Assembly (NCBI RefSeq): GCF_003144095.1
Contig: NZ_NSKH01000018.1
Coordinates: 1,180,743-1,244,742 of the forward strand
Length of the DNA: 64,000 bases
Direction of reading: 5' to 3'
Source: Streptomyces sp. ICBB 8177
Lineage (GTDB): Bacteria; Actinomycetota; Actinomycetes; Streptomycetales; Streptomycetaceae
This document shows positions 16,459 to 24,826 of this stretch, one piece after another. The position numbers and the translations under genes are program-made. The notes beneath the pieces are model-generated. The model saw only the letters and a list, made by a program, of their open reading frames with translations. It had not been told where the DNA came from and did not search any database. Each line of letters opens with the position of its first letter. Position 1 is the stretch's first letter.

Positions 16459-17325
16459 TCAGCCGGGTTGGGCGGGCGTCCCCAGGCGTCCCGAGCCTCC
16501 GGAACCCTCCAGGTATGCGGCGATCCCGTCCGCGATGCCCCGTGCCGCCCGCTGCCGCCAGGAGGCGTCGGTCAGCCGCGCGGCGTCCTGCGGATCGCGC
16601 ATGTTGCCGCACTCGATGAAGACCTTCGGCACGGTCGACAGGTCGAGCCCGCCGAGGTCGCCGCGCACGTCCAACGCGGTGCCGTGGCCCACGTAGTTGG
16701 AGAACGGCTCGCCGGTGTCGGCGGCGAATCGATTCCGCAGGTCGATGCCGAGGGTCCGGGACGGCGCCACGATCGGCCGGGTGTCCGCGATCCCCGCGTG
16801 CACCGCGGCGGGCAGGATCACGTGGAAGCCGCGATCGCCGACGGCCGCGCCGTCCGCGTGGATCGAGACGGCGGCGTCGGCGTGCGCCGCGTTGCCGATC
16901 CGGGCCCGCTCGTCCACGCACGGGCCCCACGCCCGGTTCCCGTCCTGGGTGAACGTCACCTTCGCGCCCAGCGCCGTCAGCAGCGTCCGGGCCCGGCGTG
17001 CGACGTCGAGCGTGAAGTCCGCCTCCGGGTAGCCGGCGTCGGTGGCGGTGCCGGTGGTGTCGCAGGCCTTGCGGCTGCCGCCGATGTCGACCAGCCGGTC
17101 GATCTCGGCCGTGTGGTACTGGTTGCCGGTGTTGTGGCCGGGGTCGATCACCACGACCTTGCCCGCCAGGGGCTTGCCGGGCGAGGCGCCGGAGTCGTGG
17201 ACGGTGGGGGAGACGCGCGGCGCCGGCGAGGTGGGGGGAGCCGGCGGACGCTGCGCCGAGCACGCCGTCACGAGGGCGGCGAGCCCGAGCGCGACGGCCG
17301 TGCCGCGCCGTGTGGGGCTGGACAT
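16459..17325 (-). CDS. N-acetylmuramoyl-L-alanine amidase, lipoprotein-type (Amidase_3)
   Basis: A 288-residue zinc amidase that cuts the lactyl-peptide bond in peptidoglycan. An N-terminal signal with lipobox LVTACSAQ (Cys at about 22) is followed by a Pro-rich linker and the Amidase_3 domain: VVVIDPGHNTGNQ (metal His), then YPEADFTLDVA (metal Glu), ADAAVSIHADGA (metal His), and PKVFIECGNMRD with the catalytic Glu. All expected ligands are present. An insertion with cysteines around GGSRKACDTTG and AWGPCVDERA may form a disulphide. Start ATG at 17325. It lies 11 bases downstream of the methyltransferase gene and so is probably co-transcribed. Confidence 0.9.
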   Translation of the reverse strand: MSSPTRRGTAVALGLAALVTACSAQRPPAPPTSPAPRVSPTVHDSGASPGKPLAGKVVVIDPGHNTGNQYHTAEIDRLVDIGGSRKACDTTGTATDAGYPEADFTLDVARRARTLLTALGAKVTFTQDGNRAWGPCVDERARIGNAAHADAAVSIHADGAAVGDRGFHVILPAAVHAGIADTRPIVAPSRTLGIDLRNRFAADTGEPFSNYVGHGTALDVRGDLGGLDLSTVPKVFIECGNMRDPQDAARLTDASWRQRAARGIADGIAAYLEGSGGSGRLGTPAQPG

Positions 17326-17336
17326 GGGCGTAGACC

Positions 17337-18014
17337 TTAGACGCCTTCCGCGACCCGGCGCAGCACGCGCAGGGACCGCGTGACCGACGTCTCGGTGAAC
17401 GCGCCCGACTCCAGCGCCCTGCGGTAGATCCGGAACGGGGCCTGCCCGCCGTCCGCCGGGTCGGGGAAGACGTCGTGCACGACCAGCAGGCCGCCGGGTG
17501 CCACGTGCGGCGCCCAGCCCTCGTAGTCGGCCGTGGCGTGCTCGTCGGTGTGCCCGCCGTCGACGAAGACCAGGCCCAGCGGGTGGCCCCACAGCGCGGC
17601 GGCCCTCGGGGAGCGCCCGACCAGGGCCACCACGTGGTCCTCCAGGCCCGCGGCGAACAGCGTCCTGCGGAACGTCGGCAGGGTGTCCATGCGCACGGTC
17701 CGCGCGCCGTCCCCTCCGGTCTCCGTCAGCTCGGGGTCGACCAGCTCCGCGTCGTGGTACTCCCAGCCCGGCTGCTGCTCCTCGCTGCCGCGGTGGTGGT
17801 CGACGGTGACGGCGGTCACGCCCGCGTCGCGCGCGGCGGCGGCCAGCAGGATCGTGGAGCGCCCGCAGTACGTGCCGACCTCCAGCAGCGGCAGCCCCAG
17901 CGCGGCGGCCTCGACGGCGGCGGCGTACAGGGCCAGGCCCTCGTCGACGGGCATGAAGCCCTTGGCCTTCTCGAACGCGGCGAGGACCTCGGGGTGCGGT
18001 GCGGGGTTGCTCAT
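17337..18014 (-). CDS. Class I SAM-dependent methyltransferase
   Basis: A 225-residue protein with a Rossmann methyltransferase core: LPLLEVGTYCGRSTILLA (motif I, about residues 41-58), AVTVDHHRGSEE (motif II acidic residue), VFVDGGHTDEHATADYEGW and GGLLVVHDVFPDP. The VDGGH-D pattern is that of the Methyltransf_24 / cephalosporin-hydroxylase-like group, which often uses a metal. Start ATG at 18014. Divergent from the first MFS gene, with the short tandem repeat at 18075-18114 between them. Substrate unknown. Confidence 0.85.
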   Translation of the reverse strand: MSNPAPHPEVLAAFEKAKGFMPVDEGLALYAAAVEAAALGLPLLEVGTYCGRSTILLAAAARDAGVTAVTVDHHRGSEEQQPGWEYHDAELVDPELTETGGDGARTVRMDTLPTFRRTLFAAGLEDHVVALVGRSPRAAALWGHPLGLVFVDGGHTDEHATADYEGWAPHVAPGGLLVVHDVFPDPADGGQAPFRIYRRALESGAFTETSVTRSLRVLRRVAEGV

Positions 18015-18074
18015 GCCCACATCGTGCCGCAGGCGGCGCGCGGGACGACGCCCGGGTGCGGGCCGCCGCGGTCC

Positions 18075-18114
18075 GCGGGCACCGGCTGCCCGCGGGCACC
18101 GGCTGCCCGCGGGC
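18075..18114. repeat. 17-bp tandem repeat
   Basis: Two exact copies of GCGGGCACCGGCTGCCC in a row (18075-18091, 18092-18108), with the start of a third. They lie in the divergent interval between the methyltransferase and MFS genes. Each unit contains GGGCA...TGCCC inverted arms, so it can form small hairpins. Confidence 0.7.
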
Positions 18115-18260
18115 TCCGGGCTGCGGGCAGCGGCCTGGGACCTGCGGTCTGCGGCCCGCGGCGGAACTCCCCGTACTGCGGCGGACCCCGGAGCAGGGGC
18201 GCTGTACGCCGCCGGACCTACGACGTAAATCCGATGCGCGTTCCAGCGGCGCGCGACAGC

Positions 18261-19712
18261 ATGGCGAGCATGCCCGACCTCACCGCGCAGCTGAACACCT
18301 CCGGCACGGACCGGCGGCCCGCGCCGCCCGCCTGGGCGGTGCTGCTCGCCGCCTGCGCCGGGCAGTTCCTCGTCGTGCTCGACGTGTCCGTGGTCAACGT
18401 GGCGCTGCCGTCGATCCGCGGCGACCTCGGGCTGAGCGCGACCGGCCTGCAATGGGTGGTCAACGCCTACGCGTTGACGTTCGCGGGCTTCCTGCTGCTG
18501 GGCGGCCGGGCCGCCGACCTGTTCGGGCGCAAGCGGGTCTTCCTGCTGGGGCTCGCCCTGTTCACCCTCGCCAGCCTCGCCGGCGGGCTGTCCCAGCAGC
18601 CGTGGCAACTGGTCGTGGCGCGGGCGGTGCAGGGCCTGGGCGCCGCCGTGCTGTCGCCCGCCACGCTGACCATCCTCACCACCAACTTCCCCGAGGGATC
18701 GGCCCGTACCCGAGCGATAGGCACCTGGACCGCGGTCGGCGCGGGCGGCGGCGCGGCCGGTGGCATGGTCGGCGGCATCCTCACCGACTACCTGTCGTGG
18801 CGCTGGGTGCTGCTGGTCAACGTGCCCGTGGGCGCCCTCGTCCTGGTGGTGGCCGCGCTGCGGCTGGCCGAGTCCCGCGCGCAGGGGCCGCGGCGCAGGC
18901 TGGACGTGCCCGGTGCGCTGCTGGTGACCTCGGGCGTGGCCGCGCTCGCCTACGGCATCGTCAACTCCGGTCAGTACGGCTGGGGTTCGGGCCGGGCGCT
19001 GGTGCCGCTGCTGGGCGGGGCGGCGCTGCTGGCCGGCTTCGGTGTCGTACAGGCGCGGACCCGGGAGCCGTTGATGCCACTGGGGCTGCTGCGGGTCAGG
19101 TCGGTGTCCGCGGGCAACGCGATCATGCTGGTGGGCGGTTCCGCGATGTTCTCGATGTGGTACTTCATGTCGCTCTACATGCAGAACGTGCTGCGCTACT
19201 CGCCGTTGCGCGCCGGGTTCGCCTTCCTGCCGTTCACGGTGTCGATCATCCTCGGCTCCAAGCTCGCGCCCCGGCTGATGGCCCGGGTCGACGCGCGGCT
19301 GCTGTGCGTGGTGGGCGCGCTGGCGCAGGCGGCCGGTTTCGCCTGGGAGAGCCGGATGACCGCGCACGGCACCTTCACCGGGACGATCCTGGGTCCCGCG
19401 GTGCTGATGTCGCTGGGCACCGGGCTTTCGATGACACCGCTCGCCACGGCGGCCACCTCCGGGGTCGCGCCGACGGAGGCGGGACTGGTCTCGGGCCTGG
19501 TCAACACCTCGCGGCAGATGGGCGGCGCGCTGGGCCTGACCATCCTGGCCACCGTCGCCGCCGACCGCACCGGCACGGCGACCTCGGCCGCCGCGCTGGC
19601 CGCCGGATACGGCAGGGTCTTCCTCGTCGCCACCGGCTTCCTGCTGGTCGCCGCGGTGCTGATGGCGGTGGCGCTGCCTCGGCCCGCGACGCGCGCGGTG
19701 AAGGCGGGCTGA
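18261..19712 (+). CDS. MFS efflux transporter, DHA2 (EmrB/QacA) family, 14 TM
   Basis: A 483-residue proton-driven drug exporter. TM1 ends in the DHA2 motif LDVSVVNVALPSI. Loop 2-3 has the MFS signature GGRAADLFGRKR (about residue 85-96), and motif C-like GGGAAGGMVGGILTDYLSWRW lies in TM5 (shown as two parts: GGGAAGGMVG and ILTDYLSWRW). Fourteen hydrophobic segments are visible. Start choice is uncertain: ATG 18261, 18270 or 18234 are all in frame without a strong ribosome site. It is followed by a second pump of the same family after a tandem-repeat spacer. Substrate unknown; neighbouring methyltransferase gives no strong clue. Confidence 0.88.
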   Translation: MASMPDLTAQLNTSGTDRRPAPPAWAVLLAACAGQFLVVLDVSVVNVALPSIRGDLGLSATGLQWVVNAYALTFAGFLLLGGRAADLFGRKRVFLLGLALFTLASLAGGLSQQPWQLVVARAVQGLGAAVLSPATLTILTTNFPEGSARTRAIGTWTAVGAGGGAAGGMVGGILTDYLSWRWVLLVNVPVGALVLVVAALRLAESRAQGPRRRLDVPGALLVTSGVAALAYGIVNSGQYGWGSGRALVPLLGGAALLAGFGVVQARTREPLMPLGLLRVRSVSAGNAIMLVGGSAMFSMWYFMSLYMQNVLRYSPLRAGFAFLPFTVSIILGSKLAPRLMARVDARLLCVVGALAQAAGFAWESRMTAHGTFTGTILGPAVLMSLGTGLSMTPLATAATSGVAPTEAGLVSGLVNTSRQMGGALGLTILATVAADRTGTATSAAALAAGYGRVFLVATGFLLVAAVLMAVALPRPATRAVKAG

Positions 19713-19752
19713 GGGGCGATCGCGGGCGCCGGGCGCCCCCAGGGATCGAGGG

Positions 19753-19846
19753 GGCCCGGCGCGGTGAGCCCACCGGCTCCTGAGGAGGCCAGGCGCGGTG
19801 ATCACTCCGGCTCCTGAGGGGGCCAGGCGCGGTGATCACTCCGGCT
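19753..19846. repeat. 34-bp tandem repeat, three units
   Basis: Three successive units start at 19753, 19787 and 19821, each beginning GGCC[C/A]GGCGCGGTGA and running through CCGGCTCCTGAGG. The last two are identical over 26 bases and contain the palindrome GTGATCAC (19799-19806 and 19833-19840). The array fills the spacer between two pump genes and ends 35 bases before the second ATG. Confidence 0.8.
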
Positions 19847-19880
19847 GCGGATCGTCCCGCACGGGTTCACAATCAAACGC

Positions 19881-21551
19881 ATGAGCAGCGGTACCCCCTC
19901 CGCCGCGAGTCCCCCGGCCGAGCGATCGGACGTGGTGGTCTCCGGCGGGCCGATGCGTCCGGGCCGCCAGACCCTCGTTCTTGCGGCCATGCTCTTCACG
20001 GTCTCGATGACGTTCATCGACCAGACCATCGTCGCGATCGCGGCACCCAACATCATCAGCGAGCTGAACCTGACCGCGTCCGGCATGCAGTGGGTGGTCA
20101 ACGCCTACCTGCTCTCGCTGGCCGCGTTCTTCGCGTTCGGCGGACGGCTCGCCGACCTGCTGGGGCCACGCCGGGTGGCGCTGGGCGGCACGATCGTCTT
20201 CGTGGTCGCCTCGGCGCTGTGCGGTGCGGTGCCCAAGGGGTCGGGCGCCCTGGCCTGGCTCGTCACCTGCCGCGCCATCCAGGGCTTCGGCGCCGCGCTG
20301 CTGTTCCCGGCCGCGCTCGCCGTGGTCGTCGCGGTCTTCCCCGTCGAGCGCAGGGGCCGCGCGCTGGCGCTGTTCTTCGGCATCTCCGGCGCGCTGACCT
20401 CGCTCGGCCCGATCCTCGGCGGCTGGCTGACCACGTGGACGTGGCGGGCGATCTTCTGGGTCAACGTGCCCGTCGCCGTCATCGCCGTCACCCTCACGCT
20501 GATGGCCAGGCTGCGCGACCGGCCGCGCCACGAGGCGATGGACTGGCGGGGCGCCGCGCTGGTCGCCGTCGGCATGGGCGGTGCGGTGCTCGGACTCCAG
20601 CAGTCGACGACCTGGGGCTGGGGCGACTGGAAGACGTGGGTGTGCATCGTGGGTGGTCTCGCCGTCCTGGCGGTCTTCTGCCGGGTCGAACTGGCCACCG
20701 CCCACCCGCTGATCAAACTGCGGGTCTTCCGCGACCGGGCGTTCGCCATCGACAACGGCGTGCTGTTCTTCGCCATGATGGCGTTCGTCCCGCTGTTCTT
20801 CTTCGCCTCCGTCTACGGGCAGGTCTGCCTGAGCATGTCGCCCAGTGAGGCGGGCTCCTACCTGTTCATCTTCTTCGCCGGGTTCGCGGTCGCCTCGCAG
20901 ATCGGCGGGCGCATCCTGGACCGCAACGGCGCGCGGCCCGCGATGCTGCTGGGCACGGCGCTCGGCGCGGTGGGATTCGCGTTGTGGGCGGCCAAGCTGA
21001 CCGACCTTTCGCTCAGCGGGCAGTGGTGGTTCGTGGTGATGGCGGGCGCGGGCATCGGCTTCCTGCTCGCCCCCGCCTCGACCGACGCGGTCAACCGTGC
21101 CATCGACGCCAGTTACGGCGAGGTCACCGGCATCACGCAGACCGTCCGCAACTTCTCCGCCGCGATCGGTCTCGCCGTGTTCAGCACCGTGCTGAGCCAC
21201 GTCACGACCGACCGCATCGTCTCCTCGTTCCAGGCCCGCGGCGTCCCACCGTCCGTCTCGCACAACGTCGCCCACCAGATCAGCCAGTCCATCTCCGGCC
21301 GTGGCAACGCGAGCGCGCCCACCGGCAACGGCCCGGCGGCGACGCTCGCGCGCGGCGCGATGGCGACCGTGCGCGACGACTTCGCCCAGGGCAACCAGGC
21401 GGTCTTCTACGGCATGGCGGCGGCGCTCGCGGTCGCGTTCCTCGTCGCGCTGTGGCACCCGGGGACGCGGGTCACGCAGGGGGAGCGGGCTGTGGTGCCT
21501 CCGGGGGCAATGCCGCCGACACAGGCGGGAGTTGACCGCCCGCCAAGTTGA
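19881..21551 (+). CDS. MFS efflux transporter, DHA2 (EmrB/QacA) family, 14 TM
   Basis: A 556-residue exporter. TM1 carries FIDQTIVAIAAPNI (D-x-T motif of 14-TM pumps). The loop 2-3 signature is GGRLADLLGPRR (about 92-103), and TM5 has LGPILGGWLTTWTWRAIFWV. A long periplasmic-type loop near 440-490 (HNVAHQISQSISG) and a Pro-rich C-terminus distinguish it from the pump upstream, to which it is only distantly similar. Start ATG at 19881 is directly after the 34-bp repeat array. It converges with the response regulator gene, with only seven bases between stops. Confidence 0.88.
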   Translation: MSSGTPSAASPPAERSDVVVSGGPMRPGRQTLVLAAMLFTVSMTFIDQTIVAIAAPNIISELNLTASGMQWVVNAYLLSLAAFFAFGGRLADLLGPRRVALGGTIVFVVASALCGAVPKGSGALAWLVTCRAIQGFGAALLFPAALAVVVAVFPVERRGRALALFFGISGALTSLGPILGGWLTTWTWRAIFWVNVPVAVIAVTLTLMARLRDRPRHEAMDWRGAALVAVGMGGAVLGLQQSTTWGWGDWKTWVCIVGGLAVLAVFCRVELATAHPLIKLRVFRDRAFAIDNGVLFFAMMAFVPLFFFASVYGQVCLSMSPSEAGSYLFIFFAGFAVASQIGGRILDRNGARPAMLLGTALGAVGFALWAAKLTDLSLSGQWWFVVMAGAGIGFLLAPASTDAVNRAIDASYGEVTGITQTVRNFSAAIGLAVFSTVLSHVTTDRIVSSFQARGVPPSVSHNVAHQISQSISGRGNASAPTGNGPAATLARGAMATVRDDFAQGNQAVFYGMAAALAVAFLVALWHPGTRVTQGERAVVPPGAMPPTQAGVDRPPS

Positions 21552-21558
21552 CTGAGCC

Positions 21559-22200
21559 TCACAACCAGCCGTTGGTACGGGCGGTGCGGGCGGCCTCGGT
21601 GCGGTTGCGGGTGCTGGTCTTGCCGATGGCGGACGACAGGTAGTTGCGCACGGTGGACTCCGACAGGTGCAGCTTGGCCGCGATGTCGGCGACCGTGGCA
21701 CCGTCCGCGGAGGCGGTCAGCACGTCGCGTTCGCGCACGGTCAGCGGGTTGGGCCCCGCGCTCAACGCGGCGGCGGCCAGCGCCGGATCGATGACCCGTT
21801 CGCCCGCCAGCACCCTCCGGATCGCGGCGGCCAGTTCCTCGACGGGTCCGTCCTTGACCAGGAACCCCGACGCGCCCGCCTCCATCGCCCGCCGCAGGTA
21901 GCCGGGCCGCCCGAAGGTGGTGAGTATCAGCACCCGGCACTCCGGCAGGGCGGTGCGCAGCTCCGCGGCGGCGTCCAGCCCGCTGCGGCCGGGGAGTTCG
22001 ATGTCGAGCAGCGCGACGTCGGGTCGCGCACCGAGGGCGGTCGGCACGATGGCCTCGCCGTCCGGGACCTGGGCGACGACCTCCATGTCGTCCTCCAGTC
22101 CCAGCAGCAGCGCGAGGGCGCCCCGCATCATGCCCTGGTCCTCGGCGAGCAGGACCTTCACGCGGCCGCTGGCGGCGGACTCGCCGGAAGCGTCAGTCAT
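21559..22200 (-). CDS. NarL/FixJ-family response regulator (DesR-like)
   Basis: A 213-residue regulator. The receiver domain has the acidic pair ED at 20-21, phosphoacceptor Asp66 in VALLDIELPG, the Thr of ILTTFG, and Lys in GFLVKDG. The LuxR-type HTH is at about 148-205 (LTVRERDVLTASADGATVAD, then HLSESTVRNYLSSAIGKT). This matches DesR-type partners of HisKA_3 kinases. The obvious partner kinase lies on the same strand but 4.7 kb upstream (26892-28166), separated by unrelated genes. Start ATG at 22200. Confidence 0.9.
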   Translation of the reverse strand: MTDASGESAASGRVKVLLAEDQGMMRGALALLLGLEDDMEVVAQVPDGEAIVPTALGARPDVALLDIELPGRSGLDAAAELRTALPECRVLILTTFGRPGYLRRAMEAGASGFLVKDGPVEELAAAIRRVLAGERVIDPALAAAALSAGPNPLTVRERDVLTASADGATVADIAAKLHLSESTVRNYLSSAIGKTSTRNRTEAARTARTNGWL

Positions 22201-22241
22201 GCGGGCAGCTTAAGGGGTGCGCCGTGCCCCGGGGCGGGCCG

Positions 22242-23163
22242 TCACGGCGCCGAACCCGCGACCGGCGGCCGGGTGTCCGCGCGGTCGGCGAGGGCGCGGA
22301 CCTCGTCGGCGTAGGAGGCCCAGGAGTCGCGGGCCAGGAAGTGGCCGACGCCGGGCATGGTGCGCAGGCGGGCGCCCGGGACGGCGGCGGCGATGTCGTA
22401 CGCGGCACGGACGCGCAGGAGCGGGTCGCCCTCGCCGTGCAGGACGAGCGTCGGCGCGGTGATCCCGGCGAGCGTGCCCCCGTGCCACGTGGCGCCGATC
22501 TGGCGGCTCTGCGCCTTGGCGTCGCGGAAGCTGGTCACGCCTTGCGCCGCCTCCTTGTCCACGAACTCCCGCACGTCGTCCTCGCCGAGCCGTTGCCCGG
22601 GCGCGGCCAGCAGCTGGGCGACGCGGGCGGCCAGGGCGAGGTTGCCCTCGGGGGTCTCCGGGTGGTGCAGCGCCGCGAAGCGGGCCACGCACTTCAGGCG
22701 CAGATAGCGAAGGACGCTCGGGCCCTTGGTGTCGCTGGGGACGGCCGAGGACGTCGTGACGCTGCGGACGCGGCGCGGGTGGCGGATGGCGAGGCGCTGG
22801 GCGACCAGACCGCCCATGGAGTGGCCGAAGACGTGGGCGTCCTGCCAGCCCAGCGCGTCGAGGACGGCGACCGCGTCGTCGGTCAGGTCCTCGGCGCTGT
22901 ACGCCGGGGGCTTCGCGGCGGAGCAGGGCCGCCAGGGGCGGACCGACGCGGCGGTCGGGCAGACGGCTGGACTCACCGGCGTCGCGCTGGTCGTAGGCGA
23001 CGACGTGGAAGCCGCGGCTGACGAGCGCGGCCACCAGCCCGTCGGCGAACCAGAAGCGCGACGTACCGAGCCCCATGACCAGCAGGAGCGGGATGCCGCC
23101 GGCTCCGCCGAGTTCCTCGAAGGCGATCCGGGTCCCTCCGTTGTGCGCGAACTGTGTCGTCAC
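22242..23163 (-). pseudogene. Alpha/beta hydrolase, frameshifted
   Basis: Two adjoining frames together encode a normal hydrolase of about 300 residues. The first frame starts at GTG 23163 (GGGGAGGG upstream) and gives VTTQFAHNGGTRIAFEELGG, then LLLVMGLGTSRFWF and YDQRDAGESSRLPD. The second frame resumes with PPAYSAEDLTDDAVAVLDAL, the nucleophile elbow VFGHSMGGLVAQ (Ser), the acid in LHGEGDPLL and the final His in PGVGHFLARD. The frame change lies about 22900-22935, near a run of five C; the downstream frame needs one extra base read. Divergent from a TetR gene. Decay or a sequencing indel cannot be told apart. Confidence 0.75.
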
Positions 23164-23190
23164 AGCGCCCTCCCCTGCTTGGCGGTTCGT

Positions 23191-23225
23191 GTTCGCGAAC
23201 GATGTATGCGAACACCGTATGCGAA
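23191..23225. promoter_or_regulatory. Repeated TetR-type operator
   Basis: The divergent interval holds the perfect palindrome GTTCGCGAAC (23191-23200) and two exact GTATGCGAA repeats at 23204-23212 and 23217-23225, spaced 13 bases start to start. It is relatively AT-rich. It lies 28 bases upstream of the hydrolase start; the divergent TetR protein is the natural candidate to bind it. Confidence 0.6.
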
Positions 23226-23340
23226 GGGATAGGGTGACGGCAACGTGGAGGCGGCGGAAGGCGTCGAAAGGCGGCGGAAGCGTCGGAGGCGGCGAAGAGG
23301 CCGGAGGCGGCCGGGGCTCCCGGACTCCTGGGCTCCCGGG

Positions 23341-23367
23341 CCTTCCGGGCCTTCCGGGCCTTCCGGG
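23341..23367. repeat. 9-bp tandem repeat
   Basis: Three exact copies of CCTTCCGGG, with degenerate copies on both sides, 25 bases upstream of the TetR start codon. The purine/pyrimidine-biased stretch from about 23245 continues to 23390 and looks like slippage-expanded leader sequence. Confidence 0.65.
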
Positions 23368-23391
23368 GGCTTCCGAGGTGCGGGAGGTGGC

Positions 23392-24069
23392 GTGGCGGTG
23401 GTACGAGAGCAGGACCTGGTGATCTGGCTGCGGCCGGAGCAGGCGCGGGTCGGACGCCCGGCCGAACGCAGCCGCGCCGAGATCACGGCGGCCGCGGTCG
23501 AACTGGCCGACCGCGAGGGCCTGGAGGCCGTTTCCATGCGCCGGGTGGCCGCGGCCCTGGGCACCGGAGCCGCGTCCCTCTACCGGTACGTGGCCACCCG
23601 CGACGACCTGCTCGACCTGATGACGGACAGCACGGCGGGCGAGTACGACCTGCCGGCGCCGAGCGGGGACTGGCAGGCCGACCTGCTGCGGATCGCCGAG
23701 CAGGCACGCAGCATCATGCGCCGCCACCCGTGGCTGCCGGGCCTGGTCATCACCCGCCCCACCCTCGGGCCGAACGGCGCGGACCTGCTGGAGCACGTGC
23801 TCGACGTCCTGGCGGACCATCCGGCGCAACCCGCCCGAAAGCTGGAGGCGTTCGCGGTCCTGAACGCGCTCACGGCGATGTTCGTCCAGAACGAGGCGGC
23901 GGCGGGCGCCCCGGCGGCGCAGCGGCAGGCGGCGTACCTGCGCCACGTGGCGCAGGAGGGCAACCACCCGAGGCTGGCCGCCCTCTTCACGACGCCTCCC
24001 GCGGCGGACCCGCCCGCCGACCGCTTGCCTGCGGTGCTCATCAGGGCGTTGGCGGGTGTGCTGGGCTGA
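23392..24069 (+). CDS. TetR-family regulator (TetR-class C-terminal domain)
   Basis: A 225-residue regulator. The frame is open from 23245, but upstream codons are repetitive and the GTG at 23392 has GGGAGG four bases before it, so this start is chosen. HTH at about 24-66: RAEITAAAVELADREGLEAV, then MRRVAAALGTGAASLYRYVA. The C-terminal half looks like the tetracycline-repressor all-alpha domain (TetR_C). Divergent from the frameshifted alpha/beta hydrolase, with repeated operators between them, so it probably represses the hydrolase and itself. It lies inside the block that separates a kinase from its response regulator. Confidence 0.87.
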   Translation: MAVVREQDLVIWLRPEQARVGRPAERSRAEITAAAVELADREGLEAVSMRRVAAALGTGAASLYRYVATRDDLLDLMTDSTAGEYDLPAPSGDWQADLLRIAEQARSIMRRHPWLPGLVITRPTLGPNGADLLEHVLDVLADHPAQPARKLEAFAVLNALTAMFVQNEAAAGAPAAQRQAAYLRHVAQEGNHPRLAALFTTPPAADPPADRLPAVLIRALAGVLG

Positions 24070-24075
24070 GGGTCC

Positions 24076-24590
24076 CTATCGCTGCGCGATGCCCCGGTGG
24101 CGCAGCCAGGCCCGTGCGGCGTCCGTCATGACGGAGAGCCAGGCTGCGCCGGGACTCCGTAGCGAGTGCGTTCGGTACATCCGAAAGCAGGCCGTGGCGA
24201 AGGCGTCCAGCGCCCGTGGTTGCGCTGTGCGCCAGGCCGGGCAGTGCGCGGCCCAGGATTCGGCCGATGCGGCGGTGTGCCCGGCGGCGAGGAGTTGCAG
24301 GACGAGGCAAGCGGGGTCGATGAAGGCGGCACCCCGGCTCGGCCAGGCCCAGTCCACGATCCAGGTGGAGCCGGGTCCGAGGAGGATGTTGTCCGGGTTG
24401 AGGTCGGTGTGCAGCAGGGTGTCGCCACGGAAGAGGGTCGCCGCTGCCGACGGGTCGTCGGCGAAGCGGTCCCAGCGGGTTTCGTGCCAGTCGCGGGCGA
24501 ACGAGGGGAGGCGGATACCACCGACGCGCGCAACGCCGGCGACGACGTGCCCGAGATCCGCCGAGCCGGGTTCGATCCTCGACCGGCTGG
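24076..24590 (-). pseudogene. Aminoglycoside-phosphotransferase-type kinase, C-terminal remnant
   Basis: About 170 codons of a choline/aminoglycoside kinase-like protein. The catalytic loop is LLHTDLNPDNILLG (Brenner motif H-x-D-x-x-x-x-N) and the following IVDWAWPSRGAAFIDPAC supplies the metal-binding Asp. The N-terminal lobe is missing. Recognisable sequence begins near EPGSADLGHVVAGVARV (about 24585), and codons farther upstream in this frame are antisense to an HTH remnant. A full family member would need about 100 more residues. It appears to have been cut at a junction shared with the gene reading the other way. Confidence 0.7.
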
Positions 24591-24826
24591 CCCAGGAGGC
24601 CGGAAGCCACCTGCGGTGCGACAAGTACACGGTGAACAAGTGGACCGGGGGAACCACGCCCCGCGAGGCCATCAGACCCCTGGTGGTGGAGGCGCTGGCC
24701 CGCCGCTTACGACGTCCCGTCACCCTGACCGAAGCGGGTTTCCCGTCGGTCGTGGCCGGATCGGCACTCGGCGCCGGCCCGCCGGGGGACACTCTGGAAG
24801 GACTTCTCACTACCGGAAGGGAAGAT
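24590..24826 (+). pseudogene. HTH-domain remnant of an XRE-type regulator
   Basis: In frame with the downstream TPR coding sequence, this stretch encodes DKYTVNKWTGGTTPREAIR, then LVVEALARRLRRPVTLTEAG, a hallmark of streptomycete XRE/TPR regulators in which DNA-binding is followed by TPR repeats. The first helices of the HTH are absent and no convincing start codon or ribosome site lies upstream; the sequence before about 24590 is the phosphotransferase remnant. A TTA leucine codon (24707-24709), rare in streptomycetes and dependent on the bldA tRNA, is in this remnant. Confidence 0.65.

Noticed and set aside
17337-19805. Very long minus-strand frame covering a methyltransferase and then the antisense of an MFS gene
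   Set aside because: Only the part from 18014 down has domain content; the remainder is low-complexity antisense of the pump gene.
19836-21701. Long minus-strand frame opposite the second MFS gene
   Set aside because: Arg/Gly/His-rich shadow sequence without domains; the plus strand carries a complete 14-TM pump.
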